Notes under the pieces: model-generated
What the model saw: the letters and a program-made list of their open reading frames with translations, nothing else
The model's database searches: none
Told to the model about the DNA's origin: nothing
Source of the DNA: DAOTXS01 sp034435055
GTDB taxonomy: Bacteria; Chloroflexota; Anaerolineae; UBA4142
Assembly: GCA_034435055.1 (NCBI GenBank)
Contig: DAOTXS010000024.1
Coordinates: forward strand, 4,509 to 68,508
Direction of reading: 5' to 3'
DNA: 64,000 bases
Program-made: the position numbers and the translations under genes
Part shown: piece by piece, positions 1 through 9,010 of the stretch
Numbering within the stretch: position 1 is the first letter of the stretch
Layout of the letters: the number at the start of each line of letters is the position of its first letter

Positions 1-236
1 CGTACCCGTACATCGAAGTGGATGAAGACAACGTGCAAATCGGGCATGAAGCAAGCGTGTCGAAAATCGGCGAAGAGCAACTCTTCTATTTGATGTCGCG
101 CGGCTTGAGCGAAGCGGAAGCCGCGACGATGATCGTCAGCGGTTTCATCGAACCCATCGTCAAGGAATTACCAATGGAATTCGCGGTCGAGATGAATCGG
201 TTGATTCAATTGCAAATGGAAGGTTCAGTCGGCTAA
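1..236 (+). CDS. sufB: SufB, C-terminal part (runs in from the left edge)
   Basis: The frame is open from base 3 to the TAA at 234-236, leaving about 77 residues of the C-terminus. The tail (GEEQLFYLMSRGL, then a MIVSGFIEPIVKELP segment) is the helical end of the SufB/SufD beta-helix scaffold. SufB with SufC and SufD builds Fe-S clusters in the cytoplasm. The neighbour downstream is clearly SufD, so this copy is taken as SufB; SufC would be expected further left. There are 23 bases between this stop and the ATG chosen for sufD, which points to one operon. Confidence 0.85.
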   Translation, partial: YPYIEVDEDNVQIGHEASVSKIGEEQLFYLMSRGLSEAEAATMIVSGFIEPIVKELPMEFAVEMNRLIQLQMEGSVG

Positions 237-259
237 AACGTTTGGAGTACAACAACACA

Positions 260-1678
260 ATGGCAAACAATGTGGCAACCTTGAAATTGGAAACCGGGTT
301 TTCAAAGAACGCCATCGAAGCATTATCGAAATTCAAGCACGAACCGGATTGGGTGCGCGCGCGGCGGTTGGAAGCGTGGCACTTGTACGAAGAGACGCCA
401 ATGCCGGCGTCGAACGACGAATTGTGGCGGCGCACGTCGGTCAAGGATTTGAAATTTGACAACGTGGTTCCATTTGCGCCGAACGAAAGCGTAAACGCGC
501 TCGAGGTTTTGCCGGCGAAATTCAAACAAATTGCCAACGATGCAAATGCCGGCGGCGTGTTGGTGCAATACAATTCTGCCGGCGCGCACACGCGTCTCGC
601 CGAGTCGCTCAAAAAGCGTGGTGTGATCTTTTGTGACCTGGATACTGCGATCCGCGAGCACCCGGAATTGGTCAAGCAATATTTCATGACCCAAGCAGTT
701 ACCTACACGGAAAATCGGTACGCCAGCGCCAAGCCATCCACAAGTTCCAGCGGGAAACACGAAGGCGGCGGGTACGGCGATACGATTGGCGATTTGAAAT
801 TCGCGGCGCTGCACGGCGCATTTTTTAGCGGCGGGACATTTTTGTACGTGCCGCGCGGCGTGATGATTGACGTGCCCTTGCAATCGCTCACGTATTTTAA
901 TTCGCCGGACTTGGCGATGTTCACGCACACGCTCGTCGTCGTGGAAGAAGGCGCGGCGGTCACGCTGATCGAGAATTACGCGTCGAAGGAAAACGTTGCG
1001 CGCCGATTCTCGAGCGGCGCGGTGGAATTGATTCTCAAGCCGGGCGCGCAGCTGCAATATTTTCATTTGCAAGATTTCGCGCGCGACGTGTGGCACTTTA
1101 CTTCGCAGACGGCGTTGCTCGAACGCGATGCGTCGCTCACGTGGCTCAACGGCACCCTCGGCAGTCAATCGACCAAAGCATTTCTCGATTGCAAGTTTTT
1201 AGGCGCGGGCGCAAATGCAAAACTGCTCGGCTTTTTCTTCGGCGATGACAAACAGCATTTCGATCAGCACACGTTCCAAAATCACATCGTCGGTCACACC
1301 GAAAGCGATTTGCTCTACAAAGGTGCGTTGAAAGACACGGCCTATTCCGCGTTTCGTGGTTTGATTCGCGTCAACCCGGCGGCGCAACGTTCCGATGCGT
1401 ACCAAGCCAATCGGAATATTTTACTCAGTCCCAAAGCGCACGCGGATTCGATTCCGGAATTGGAAATCGAAGCGAACGACGTGCGCTGCACGCACGGCGC
1501 GACGGTTGGGCCCATAGATCCCGAGCAAATCTTTTATTTGCAGACGCGCGGCATTCCCAAAGTTGAAGCGGAAAAAGTCATCGTCGAAGGATTCTTTGAT
1601 CCGCTCATGCAAAAAATTCCGCTTGAATCGATTCGCGACGAATTGGCGCAAGCGATTCAAAGCAAAATTGGCGTCTAG
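260..1678 (+). CDS. sufD: SufD, Fe-S cluster assembly scaffold protein
   Basis: About 472 residues of the SufBD family. It partners SufB and the SufC ATPase in the Fe-S assembly scaffold. The N-terminal helical region is followed by the beta-helix core from about residue 150 and a C-terminal segment with the family signature (HGATVGPIDPEQIFYLQTRG) near residue 410. A TTG codon at 242 in the same frame would add six residues; the ATG at 260 is preferred, with GGAG at 244-247 as a rather distant ribosome site. SufD rather than SufB is inferred because another SufB/D family member precedes it. Confidence 0.9.
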   Translation: MANNVATLKLETGFSKNAIEALSKFKHEPDWVRARRLEAWHLYEETPMPASNDELWRRTSVKDLKFDNVVPFAPNESVNALEVLPAKFKQIANDANAGGVLVQYNSAGAHTRLAESLKKRGVIFCDLDTAIREHPELVKQYFMTQAVTYTENRYASAKPSTSSSGKHEGGGYGDTIGDLKFAALHGAFFSGGTFLYVPRGVMIDVPLQSLTYFNSPDLAMFTHTLVVVEEGAAVTLIENYASKENVARRFSSGAVELILKPGAQLQYFHLQDFARDVWHFTSQTALLERDASLTWLNGTLGSQSTKAFLDCKFLGAGANAKLLGFFFGDDKQHFDQHTFQNHIVGHTESDLLYKGALKDTAYSAFRGLIRVNPAAQRSDAYQANRNILLSPKAHADSIPELEIEANDVRCTHGATVGPIDPEQIFYLQTRGIPKVEAEKVIVEGFFDPLMQKIPLESIRDELAQAIQSKIGV

Positions 1679-1760
1679 TGTTTTTGAGGAGGAGCGCGAG
1701 GGGTAGGAAATTTTCGCCTCCTCTCTTTGTCTCCTCCCGTTTTAGAAAGGATGGCTCGCG

Positions 1761-2603
1761 ATGAGTCAATATGCACATCCCGAAGTGTTGGTCGAAACCG
1801 ACTGGGTCGCCCAACACTTGAACGATAAACATCTCCGGATTGTGGAATCGGACGAAGACATTTTGCTGTACGAGGTTGGACACATTCCCGGTGCGGTCAA
1901 GATCGATTGGCACGTCGATTTGCAGGACACGCTCGTGCGCGATTACATCAACAAACGTGGTTTTGAAACATTGCTCTCGAATCACGGCATTGCGAACGAC
2001 ACGACGGTTGTGTTCTACGGCGATAAAAATAACTGGTGGGCGTGTTATGCGTTTTGGGTCTTTAAATTGTTCGGTCACGAAAAATGCTTGATTATGAACG
2101 GCGGTCGCCAAAAGTGGATTGCGGAAAATCGGCCGATGTCAAAAGATGTGCCAAGTTACCCGCGCACAAATTATGTGGCGAAAGAGCGCGACGACAAAAA
2201 GATTCGCGCGTTCCGCGACGATGTGATGAAACACATCGGCAGCCGTAACCCGCTCGTCGATGTGCGGTCACCGCAAGAATACAGCGGCGAATTGTTGCAT
2301 ATGCCGGGTTATCCGCAGGAAGGCGCGTTGCGCGGCGGTCACATTCCCGGCGCCAAGAGCATTCCTTGGGCAAAAGCGGTGCGCGAAGACGGCACGTTCA
2401 AACCGGCAGACGAGTTGAAAGCGCTGTACGAACCGCAAGGCATCACCGCCGATAAAGATGTGATTGCGTACTGCCGCATCGGCGAACGGTCGAGCCACAC
2501 GTGGTTCGTGCTGACGTACTTGCTGGGCTATCCTCAAGTGCGCAATTACGATGGCTCGTGGACGGAGTGGGGCAATCTTGTCGGCGCGCCAATCGAGAAA
2601 TAA
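1761..2603 (+). CDS. Tandem-rhodanese sulfurtransferase
   Basis: 280 residues with two rhodanese domains, roughly 8-130 (inactive) and 160-275 (active). The catalytic cysteine sits in YCRIGERSSH near residue 240, the active loop of thiosulfate/3-mercaptopyruvate sulfurtransferases. The family moves sulfane sulfur to an acceptor such as cyanide or a thiol. Lying between sufD and sufU, it may feed sulfur into Fe-S assembly, but that role is inferred from position; no SufS desulfurase is visible in this window. AGAAAGGA upstream of the ATG is a usable ribosome site. Confidence 0.9.
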   Translation: MSQYAHPEVLVETDWVAQHLNDKHLRIVESDEDILLYEVGHIPGAVKIDWHVDLQDTLVRDYINKRGFETLLSNHGIANDTTVVFYGDKNNWWACYAFWVFKLFGHEKCLIMNGGRQKWIAENRPMSKDVPSYPRTNYVAKERDDKKIRAFRDDVMKHIGSRNPLVDVRSPQEYSGELLHMPGYPQEGALRGGHIPGAKSIPWAKAVREDGTFKPADELKALYEPQGITADKDVIAYCRIGERSSHTWFVLTYLLGYPQVRNYDGSWTEWGNLVGAPIEK

Positions 2604-2638
2604 TAAAGTTCAAAAATCACAACCTGAAACCTGCAACG

Positions 2639-3079
2639 ATGAATCGAAACGAATATATCGAATTCATTCTCGATCACTTTAACAATCCGCGCCATCAAGG
2701 CGTAATCGATGATCCCGATATTTTGGTGAACGGGGGCAACCCGGGCTGCGGTGATGTCGTCACGATGTACGTCAAAGTCGATAGCGAGAATCGCGTGGTC
2801 GATGTAAAATTCGAGGGGAGGGGTTGCACGATCAGCATGGCTGGCGCATCGCTCATTACGGAAATGGTTATCGGCAAAACGCTCAAAGAAATCGAAGAAA
2901 TGCCGTACGCGCCGTTAATTGACCAAATGGGCGAAGATGTGGTAAAATCGCGACTGCGATGCGCGACACTGGGGATCGATACGCTCAAAGGCGGCGCGCG
3001 GGAATATCCTAGCCGCCAAGCCCTGGGGCAAAAATTGATCCAGCCCATCGTGCTCGCGCACACGCTACCAACCGATTAA
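2639..3079 (+). CDS. sufU: SufU/NifU N-terminal-like Fe-S assembly protein
   Basis: 146 residues of the IscU/SufU fold. The three conserved cysteines are present: in NPGCGD, RGCTISMA and RCATLGI. SufU proteins shuttle sulfur from the SufS desulfurase and bind zinc; IscU/NifU proteins act as scaffolds. The spacing of the second Cys and the suf neighbourhood favour SufU. The frame is open upstream into the rhodanese gene, but the ATG at 2639 gives the usual N-terminus (MNRNEYIEFILDH). It starts 36 bases after the rhodanese stop. Confidence 0.87.
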   Translation: MNRNEYIEFILDHFNNPRHQGVIDDPDILVNGGNPGCGDVVTMYVKVDSENRVVDVKFEGRGCTISMAGASLITEMVIGKTLKEIEEMPYAPLIDQMGEDVVKSRLRCATLGIDTLKGGAREYPSRQALGQKLIQPIVLAHTLPTD

Positions 3080-3113
3080 GCAATCCCAAAATTTTCCTCG
3101 AAAGGAGAACACA

Positions 3114-3419
3114 ATGGCGTACGTGATTGCTGAGCCGTGCATCGGTACCAAAGACACCGCGTGCGTGAACGTCTGTCCCGTGGACTGCATTCACCCGAAG
3201 AAAGACGAAAACTTCGAACCGGTGCAACAGCTGTATATCGATCCAGACACTTGCATCGATTGCGGCGCGTGTGTGCCCGAATGCCCCGTGAGTGCGATCT
3301 TCCCCGAACCCGATTTGAAGGACGAGTGGAAGTTCTTCACGGAGAAGAATGCCGATTATTACAAACTCTCAGCCGCCGATTTCGAAGCCAAGTGGAAATC
3401 GCCGGGCAAGACCCAGTAA
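3114..3419 (+). CDS. Seven-iron type ferredoxin (Thermus-like)
   Basis: 101 residues, soluble electron carrier. The second cluster has the full CIDCGACVPECP motif for a 4Fe-4S centre. In the first (PCIGTKDTACVNVCPVDCI) the second ligand position of CxxC is Thr, so this site should hold a 3Fe-4S cluster, as in Thermus and Azotobacter 7Fe ferredoxins. A strong site, AAAGGAG, lies 7 bases before the ATG. An intrinsic terminator follows at 3445, closing the suf transcription unit. Confidence 0.9.
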   Translation: MAYVIAEPCIGTKDTACVNVCPVDCIHPKKDENFEPVQQLYIDPDTCIDCGACVPECPVSAIFPEPDLKDEWKFFTEKNADYYKLSAADFEAKWKSPGKTQ

Positions 3420-3444
3420 CGGTATTCGCCTTGATGGCATTTTG

Positions 3445-3484
3445 CAACCCCCGTCGGGAATCGTGGACGGGGGTTTGCCTTTTG
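3445..3484 (+). terminator. Intrinsic terminator after the ferredoxin gene
   Basis: A perfect 10-bp stem, AACCCCCGTC at 3446-3455 and its complement at 3466-3475, with a 10-nt loop, followed by TGCCTTTTG. It lies 26 bases after the ferredoxin stop. Confidence 0.75.
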
Positions 3485-3518
3485 CGTGTGGTACGGATAG
3501 AATAAGGAAAAGAATAAT

Positions 3519-3579
3519 TCCACGAAGAACTTTAAGGAACTCTAAAAAATCTTTTGTGATCCTGCGTGTTCTTGGTGGA
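3519..3579. repeat. Short palindromic spacer with 12-nt inverted ends
   Basis: TCCACGAAGAAC at 3519-3530 is repeated inverted, with one mismatch, as GTTCTTGGTGGA at 3568-3579, enclosing about 37 nt. It lies just upstream of the DUF59 gene and resembles other hairpin spacers in the window (4827, 36427, 44382, 58109). Confidence 0.55.
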
Positions 3580-3594
3580 TGATATGAGGTTACA

Positions 3595-3933
3595 ATGACC
3601 GAATCGAATCTGGCGGGACACAAGCCCGCGCCCGAATATCCGGAAAATAGTCCGGAAGCGATCATCAAACAAGCACTCCGCACCGTCAAAGACCCGGAGA
3701 TTGGTTTGGATGTAATTCAACTGGGTCTGATCCGTGAAATCAATCTCGGTCTCGACGAGCCAGAAATCAAGATGATGTTGACGACGCCGTTCTGCCCGTA
3801 CGGCGGTTGGCTCATTCAAAGCGTCCGGGATGCGGCGGAACACGTCGCCGGCAAGAAGATGAAGGTTACCGTGATGCCGGATCTCTGGGATCCCAATTAT
3901 ATGGAAGACCCCGGGTTGCTGATGGGTTGGTAA
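3595..3933 (+). CDS. MIP18/DUF59 family protein (SufT/PaaD-like)
   Basis: 112 residues. The core (VKDPEIGLDVIQLGLI, then MLTTPFCPYGGWL with the conserved Cys) is that of the MIP18 family, whose members help mature or deliver Fe-S clusters (SufT) or act in phenylacetate oxygenase (PaaD). Its place beside the suf genes favours a SufT-type role; this is inference. The N-terminal 20 residues are not conserved in type. Confidence 0.82.
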   Translation: MTESNLAGHKPAPEYPENSPEAIIKQALRTVKDPEIGLDVIQLGLIREINLGLDEPEIKMMLTTPFCPYGGWLIQSVRDAAEHVAGKKMKVTVMPDLWDPNYMEDPGLLMGW

Positions 3934-4824
3934 GTGAATCAATTCGTCAAGCCGATGCAGGCATTTCCCGGCTTGGAATCTTTTGCCCGCACGATCCGTT
4001 TGCCCCACGCCGGATTGACGCTTTACATTTACGATGCCGGCGACAAGCACGCGTCGCCCATTCTGCTCATTCACGGACTCGGCGATGAGGCGGATACGTG
4101 GCGGCATTTGATTCTGCCGCTTGCCGCAACTCATCGCGTCATCGCACTCGATTTGCCGGGATTTGGTCGCAGCGACAAGCCGAACGTCGCGTACACGATT
4201 CCATTTTTCCAAAACACGCTAATCGAATTGCTCGACACGCTGGCAATTCAATCTGCGATGCTCGTCGGTCATTCGCTTGGCGCAATTATGGCGCACGCTA
4301 TCGCATTGAATCACCCGGCACGCGTGAATCGATTGGTGTTGGTGGGTGGCGCGCTGGTTGCATCGGTGCAAAAAATCAACCTTGTCGCGTTGTTGTTTCT
4401 AATTCCCGGCTTGGGCGAATGGCTCTACAATCGATTGCGCAACGATCCGCAAGCCGCGTATCGCACTCTCGCGCCGTACTATCATCGCATCGATGATTTG
4501 CCCGAAGCGGATCGTACATTCTTGTTCCAACGCGTCAACGAACGTGTGTGGAGTGATGAACAGCGCCGCGCGTTTCTCTCGACCTTACGCAATCTCGTGC
4601 GTTGGATTCCCGGTCAGCAACGTGATTTACAATCGCGCTTGGCATGCTCGTCTGTGCCAACGCTCGCGATCTGGGGGGAGGATGACCAAATCAACGATGC
4701 CGAGAATGGTAAAGCGTTGGTCAAACTCCAACCGACTGCGCGATTGGTGATTGTGCCAAACGCCGGACACAATGTCCACCAAGAAAATCCGGGCGCGGTG
4801 TTGGACGCGTTACACACTGAATAG
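3934..4824 (+). CDS. Alpha/beta hydrolase
   Basis: 296 residues of the alpha/beta hydrolase fold: oxyanion segment LIHGLGDEAD near 47, nucleophile elbow GHSLGA near 113, Asp in WGEDDQI near 254, His in NAGHNVHQE near 283. A lid domain sits between. The GTG start directly abuts the stop of the DUF59 gene, suggesting translational coupling; an ATG at 3955 is an alternative. The substrate cannot be told from the sequence. Confidence 0.85.
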   Translation: MNQFVKPMQAFPGLESFARTIRLPHAGLTLYIYDAGDKHASPILLIHGLGDEADTWRHLILPLAATHRVIALDLPGFGRSDKPNVAYTIPFFQNTLIELLDTLAIQSAMLVGHSLGAIMAHAIALNHPARVNRLVLVGGALVASVQKINLVALLFLIPGLGEWLYNRLRNDPQAAYRTLAPYYHRIDDLPEADRTFLFQRVNERVWSDEQRRAFLSTLRNLVRWIPGQQRDLQSRLACSSVPTLAIWGEDDQINDAENGKALVKLQPTARLVIVPNAGHNVHQENPGAVLDALHTE

Positions 4825-4826
4825 TT

Positions 4827-4865
4827 ACAGAGGTCATAGAGAAAAACTTTCTATGTCCTCGGTGG
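4827..4865. repeat. Short palindromic spacer
   Basis: ACAGAGGTCATAGA is followed after 11 nt by its near inverse TCTATGTCCTCGGT. It fills the gap between the hydrolase and the peptidase genes. Confidence 0.5.
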
Positions 4866-4877
4866 CAAAAAATAACC

Positions 4878-5810
4878 ATGTCCAAACGCCGCATCTTGCT
4901 CCTTGTATTGTTTATTCTCGCCGCGCTAGTTGTGATCCCCAACACGCGTTCACTGTACGAGGGCATCTGGTTTTATTTGCGCGATGCCGTGACGTACAAT
5001 CCGTACGCAAGTATTCCGGTCAACCGCGATGGTCGTCACGGTTCGCTCTACGATCTCAGCCGGCTTCGCAATGTTGAGCGTTTGCAGTATCTCCACCGTA
5101 CACTCGATTCGCTAAATCTCTCCGTCACGCCAATTGCAATTCCGAATTCATCTTTGCCCAACCTCTTCGTTCGATTTGATAGCGCGGCGCAACCGCTCGT
5201 CATTTTTTCCGCGCACTACGACAAACTTTTCGACGAGGCAGAATATCAGGGTGCATCGGACAACACGGCAGCGGTGAGTGTTCTGCTCGCGGCAATTGAT
5301 GAACTGGCGCGGCGCGGCGATGCCGGCAATCGCGCGTTCCTCTTTACCGGCGAAGAAGAAACCGGTTTGCGCGGCGCGGCGGCGTTCGTCGAGTACGCGC
5401 GCGCGAATAAAATAGCGATCCGCGAGATCATCAGCTTGGACAACCTCGGGCGCGACAAACTGGCCATTCGTCCGTCCGCGCCGATTCCCGGTTTTGTGTT
5501 CAACATTCCTTGGCTCGGCGACTTGGTGTTCGATGGACGCGAGATTCGTCCCAGTCCGGCGTTTCCGTTGGCAAATTCCCGGCTCACGCAAGCACTCTTG
5601 CGCGTGCAACCGGAGATTATCGTCTACGAACGTTTTACCGCGCTCGGCGATTCGAACGTGTTTCAAGCGAACGGCATCGATACCGTCATGATCAGCGCGA
5701 GCAATATGTATTATCTCGAACAAACCTGGCACACCTACGCCGACCGCTGGGAATTGATCGACGAGCGCAATCTTGAACGCGCACTCGATTTGATTTTAAA
5801 TTACCGGTAG
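4878..5810 (+). CDS. Membrane-anchored M28-like zinc aminopeptidase
   Basis: 310 residues. An N-terminal hydrophobic anchor (residues 5-22) follows Lys/Arg, so the enzyme part should be outside the cytoplasm. M28 zinc-ligand segments are visible: SAHYDK near 113, GASDNTAAV near 124, the catalytic pair FTGEEETG near 156-163, and SLDNLG near 187. A late His (QTWHTYADR near 288) fits the last zinc ligand. The family removes N-terminal residues from peptides. The stop is 2 bases from the degV start. Confidence 0.82.
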   Translation: MSKRRILLLVLFILAALVVIPNTRSLYEGIWFYLRDAVTYNPYASIPVNRDGRHGSLYDLSRLRNVERLQYLHRTLDSLNLSVTPIAIPNSSLPNLFVRFDSAAQPLVIFSAHYDKLFDEAEYQGASDNTAAVSVLLAAIDELARRGDAGNRAFLFTGEEETGLRGAAAFVEYARANKIAIREIISLDNLGRDKLAIRPSAPIPGFVFNIPWLGDLVFDGREIRPSPAFPLANSRLTQALLRVQPEIIVYERFTALGDSNVFQANGIDTVMISASNMYYLEQTWHTYADRWELIDERNLERALDLILNYR

Positions 5811-5812
5811 CT

Positions 5813-6652
5813 ATGACCCTTCGCATCATCACCGACAGCACGAGCGATTTACCACCCGACCTTGCCGCGCAACTCGGCATCGTCATCGTGCCGTGCTTCA
5901 TCAACATCGGCGAACAAAGTTTTCTCGACGGCATCGACCTATCGCGCCAAGAATTTTACGCGCGACTCCCCACGTACACGCCATTTCCCAAGACCGCCGC
6001 GCCCGGCATCGAATTATTCCAGCAAGCGTATCGGCAAGTGATCCGTGAGGGTGCCACTGAAATTTTATCGATTCACGTTGCATCGAGTTTGAGTGCGGTG
6101 TACAATGTTGCGATGATTGCCGCACAAGAAATGAACGATGCGCCCATCACCGTTTTCGATTCGCGGCAATTATCGCTGGGCACCGGTTTCCAAGCGATGA
6201 TCGCCGCGCAACTTGCCGCCGCCGGATTTTCAATCGCTGAAATCGTCCGGCGACTCGACGAAAAAATCTTGCACATCCACGCTATGGCGGTTCTTGACAC
6301 ACTCGAATTTTTGCGGCGCGGCGGACGAGTCTCGCGGTTGGTGTCCAGTCTGGGCTCGCTTTTGCACATCAAGCCGGTGATGCACGTCTACAACGGCGAA
6401 GTGAACGCCGAACGAGTTCGCTCGCGCAAAACCGCGGTGGCACGAATGCTCGACATTGCGCAAGCGTCCGCGCCGTTCGAACAACTTGCTATCGTGCATA
6501 CGCATGCGCCCGCGCTTGCTGAAGAATTGCGTCAACACGTGCAAACTGTTTTCCCATCGACCGATATTTCACTTTGTGTCGAAGTTACGCCGGTGATCGG
6601 CGCGCATTTGGGACCTGATGCCGTTGGTTTGATTTACATCGGCGCAAAATAG
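5813..6652 (+). CDS. DegV family fatty-acid-binding protein
   Basis: 279 residues, full DegV length. It begins with the family signature RIITDSTSDLPPDLA and carries SIHVASSLSAVYN near 85-97, which contacts the lipid carboxylate, and the conserved FDSRQLSLGTG. DegV (FakB-like) proteins bind fatty acids, in some bacteria for phosphorylation by FakA; no FakA is seen here. It starts 2 bases after the M28 gene. Confidence 0.9.
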   Translation: MTLRIITDSTSDLPPDLAAQLGIVIVPCFINIGEQSFLDGIDLSRQEFYARLPTYTPFPKTAAPGIELFQQAYRQVIREGATEILSIHVASSLSAVYNVAMIAAQEMNDAPITVFDSRQLSLGTGFQAMIAAQLAAAGFSIAEIVRRLDEKILHIHAMAVLDTLEFLRRGGRVSRLVSSLGSLLHIKPVMHVYNGEVNAERVRSRKTAVARMLDIAQASAPFEQLAIVHTHAPALAEELRQHVQTVFPSTDISLCVEVTPVIGAHLGPDAVGLIYIGAK

Positions 6653-6666
6653 CGGAGGAATTTTTT

Positions 6667-7599
6667 GTGGAAAAAATTCGATTAGGTGCGACGGATCTCG
6701 TAATCACTGAAATGGGCATCGGCGCGTGGCAATGGGGCGACACCCGCTTTTGGGGTTATGGTCGCGGTTACGGCGAAGATGATGTGCGCGCCGCAATGGA
6801 ATTAACGATTACATCGCCCATCAATTTTCTCGACACCGCCGAAGTGTACGGGTTTGGTACATCGGAACGATTGATTGGTAAATTTCTCGATGGTCACCGT
6901 TCGTCGCTTGTCATCGCCTCGAAATTTTTTCCGTTCCCGTGGCGAGTGCGCCGCGCGCAACTCCTCGATGCGTTGCGTGGAACGCTGAAACGATTGGCCA
7001 TCGCGCAACTTGATCTGTACCAAATCCACTGGGCATTTCCGCCGGTGTCAATTGAAACGTGGATGTCGGCGATGGCGGACGCCATTGATGCTGGGTTGAT
7101 TCGCGCGGTTGGCGTGTCAAATTACAATGCCGAGCAAACGCGCCGCGCGTACGATGCGCTTGCCAAACGTAACATTCCGCTCGCGTCGAATCAAGTGCCG
7201 TACAGTTTGCTCAATCGGAACATCGAGTTTGGCGGAACGCTGCAGACGTGCCGAGAATTGAACGTAACGATTATTGCGTACAGTCCGATTGCGCAAGGAA
7301 TTCTTTCCGGCAAATATACGCCGGCAAATTTGCCGCCTGGGTTGCGGCGCGGACGATACAACCGAAAAGTAGTCGCCCAAGTGCAACCGCTGATTGGTTT
7401 GATGCGCGAAATTGGTCAAGCACACGGCGGCAAGACGTCGGCGCAAGTCGCAATCAACTGGACGATCTGTAAAGGTACCGTGCCGATTCCGGGCGTCAAG
7501 AATGTCCGGCAGGCGCAGGAAAATATCGGCGCGGCGGGGTGGCGGTTGACGGCAGATGAGGTTGCGGCGTTGGATCAAGCGAGTGCGAGGGTAAAATGA
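6667..7599 (+). CDS. Aldo/keto reductase
   Basis: 310 residues of the AKR (beta/alpha)8 barrel. The catalytic tetrad is visible: Asp and Tyr in NFLDTAEVYG near 58, Lys in VIASKFFP, and His in YQIHWAFP near 120. The C-terminal part carries the NADP-binding segment (PIPGVKNVRQAQEN). The substrate is unknown. GTG start with GCGGAGGAA as a good ribosome site. It overlaps the next gene by 4 bases (ATGA). Confidence 0.92.
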   Translation: MEKIRLGATDLVITEMGIGAWQWGDTRFWGYGRGYGEDDVRAAMELTITSPINFLDTAEVYGFGTSERLIGKFLDGHRSSLVIASKFFPFPWRVRRAQLLDALRGTLKRLAIAQLDLYQIHWAFPPVSIETWMSAMADAIDAGLIRAVGVSNYNAEQTRRAYDALAKRNIPLASNQVPYSLLNRNIEFGGTLQTCRELNVTIIAYSPIAQGILSGKYTPANLPPGLRRGRYNRKVVAQVQPLIGLMREIGQAHGGKTSAQVAINWTICKGTVPIPGVKNVRQAQENIGAAGWRLTADEVAALDQASARVK

Positions 7600-8567
7600 A
7601 ACGAATGCTCAAAATCATTTTGATCGTGCTTGGCGTTGTGATTGTCTTGTTGGCGATTGTTCCGTTTCTCATTCCGGTGCCACCGCTCGAAAACGTTGTG
7701 CCGCCGGAAAAGCTGGCGGATGCGGATAGCCGGTTCATCAACATCCACGGCATCAACGTGCATTACAAAATGTTTGGGCAAGGCAAGCCGGTTTTCATTC
7801 TCTTGCATGGTTTCGCCGCGAGTGAATTTTCGTGGCGCGAGGTGATGCAACCGCTTGCACAAGAATACAACGCAACCGTGATCGCGTACGACCGCCCGGC
7901 GTTTGGCTTGACCGCGCGTCCGTTGCCCGGCGAATGGACAGGCGACTCGCCGTACGGACCGGACGCGCAAGTGAATATGCTAATCGGTTTGATGGACGCG
8001 CTGAAAATCGAACGCGCGATTTGGGTGGGCAATTCAGCCGGCGGCGGCATTGCCGCGCTCGCCGCGCTTCGTCATCCCAGCCGGGTGGATGCGCTGATTC
8101 TCGTCGATGCGGCAATCGGCGGGGGTAGCAACGCGCCGTGGTATCAGCCGTTGATGACGACGCCGCAAGGACGACGGATCGGACCCTTGATCGCGCGGCA
8201 GATCAAAGAGTGGGGCATTGATTTTGGCAAATCGGCGTGGCACGCTCCATCCAAGATTACGCCGGAGATTTGGCAAGGGTATTTGAAACCACTTCAGGTC
8301 GAAAACTGGGATCGCGCGTTGTGGGAGTTTACGGCGTCGTCCCGCCCCACCGAACTGGCGAGTCAAATCAAAAATATCACGCTGCCGACGCTTGTCATCA
8401 CCGGCGATGATGACAAAATCGTACCCAAGGAACGAAGCATTCGGTTGGCAAATGAGTTACCGAACGCCAAGTTGGTAGTGATTCCAAATTGTGGTCACGT
8501 GCCTCACGAGGAATGTCCCGCCGAGTTTCTGAGCGCGGTGAAAAATTTTATGGGGACGATGCGATGA
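7596..8567 (+). CDS. Alpha/beta hydrolase with N-terminal membrane segment
   Basis: 323 residues. A hydrophobic helix at 4-24 precedes an alpha/beta hydrolase domain: FILLHGFAASEFSW near 67, nucleophile GNSAGGG near 150, Asp in TGDDDKIVP near 270, His in NCGHVPHEE near 298. Likely a membrane-anchored esterase or related hydrolase. Coupled to the aldo/keto reductase by a 4-base overlap. A bidirectional terminator follows. Confidence 0.87.
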   Translation: MKRMLKIILIVLGVVIVLLAIVPFLIPVPPLENVVPPEKLADADSRFINIHGINVHYKMFGQGKPVFILLHGFAASEFSWREVMQPLAQEYNATVIAYDRPAFGLTARPLPGEWTGDSPYGPDAQVNMLIGLMDALKIERAIWVGNSAGGGIAALAALRHPSRVDALILVDAAIGGGSNAPWYQPLMTTPQGRRIGPLIARQIKEWGIDFGKSAWHAPSKITPEIWQGYLKPLQVENWDRALWEFTASSRPTELASQIKNITLPTLVITGDDDKIVPKERSIRLANELPNAKLVVIPNCGHVPHEECPAEFLSAVKNFMGTMR

Positions 8568-8574
8568 GAAAAGC

Positions 8575-8612
8575 AAAACCGGGTTTCAAGGAGAAACCCG
8601 GTTTCTTATTTA
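8575..8612. terminator. Bidirectional terminator between convergent genes
   Basis: AAACCGGGTTTC and its exact complement flank a 5-nt loop. TTTCTTATTT follows on the plus strand, TTTTGCTTTT on the minus strand. It serves both the hydrolase and the minus-strand gene ending at 8610. Confidence 0.8.
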
Positions 8613-8942
8613 TGCCGCTTCGGCGAGCGCGCGATGTTCTTTGAAATACGCATCGACCTCGCTGCGTGCTTTTTGAAACTGTTTGATCAGTGCTTCGTCA
8701 TTCCCTTTATACGAAGCCAGTGTTCGCTTGGCGCACGCCGAGCAACCCATCAACGCTTTGTAGCGATCCGGGTTGCAATCGAGGCAACTGCATTGGCGGA
8801 TCATCATCAGCGAGAAGGCAAGACTATCGGGGTGATCCTCGGGCAGGTTGGCGACACGCTTGGTCAAGTCGCGCCACTTGCCGTTGCGTATCGTCATCAA
8901 CGATGCGATGCTCTTGTGCGGGAACAAAATCTCGGCACGCAT
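8610..8942 (-). CDS. Small Cys-rich protein of unknown function
   Basis: 110 residues, not assigned to a family. A Cys cluster in the middle (CSCLDC, then GCSAC about ten residues later) could bind a metal; no other motif is recognised. The N-terminus is basic and the C-terminal third is a charged helix. The AAGGAAG ahead of the ATG supports translation. It lies directly downstream of rnpB on the same strand. Confidence 0.6.
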   Translation of the reverse strand: MRAEILFPHKSIASLMTIRNGKWRDLTKRVANLPEDHPDSLAFSLMMIRQCSCLDCNPDRYKALMGCSACAKRTLASYKGNDEALIKQFQKARSEVDAYFKEHRALAEAA

Positions 8943-9010
8943 AGTTAATCGACTTCCTTTCTATGGACGCGGATAACGCATCCGCATTGGTTTTTCAATC
9001 GGCGATGAAA

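Noticed and set aside
323..1168. Long minus-strand frames opposite sufD and other GC-rich genes
   Set aside because: They are codon-position shadows; the opposite strand encodes recognised families and these have none.
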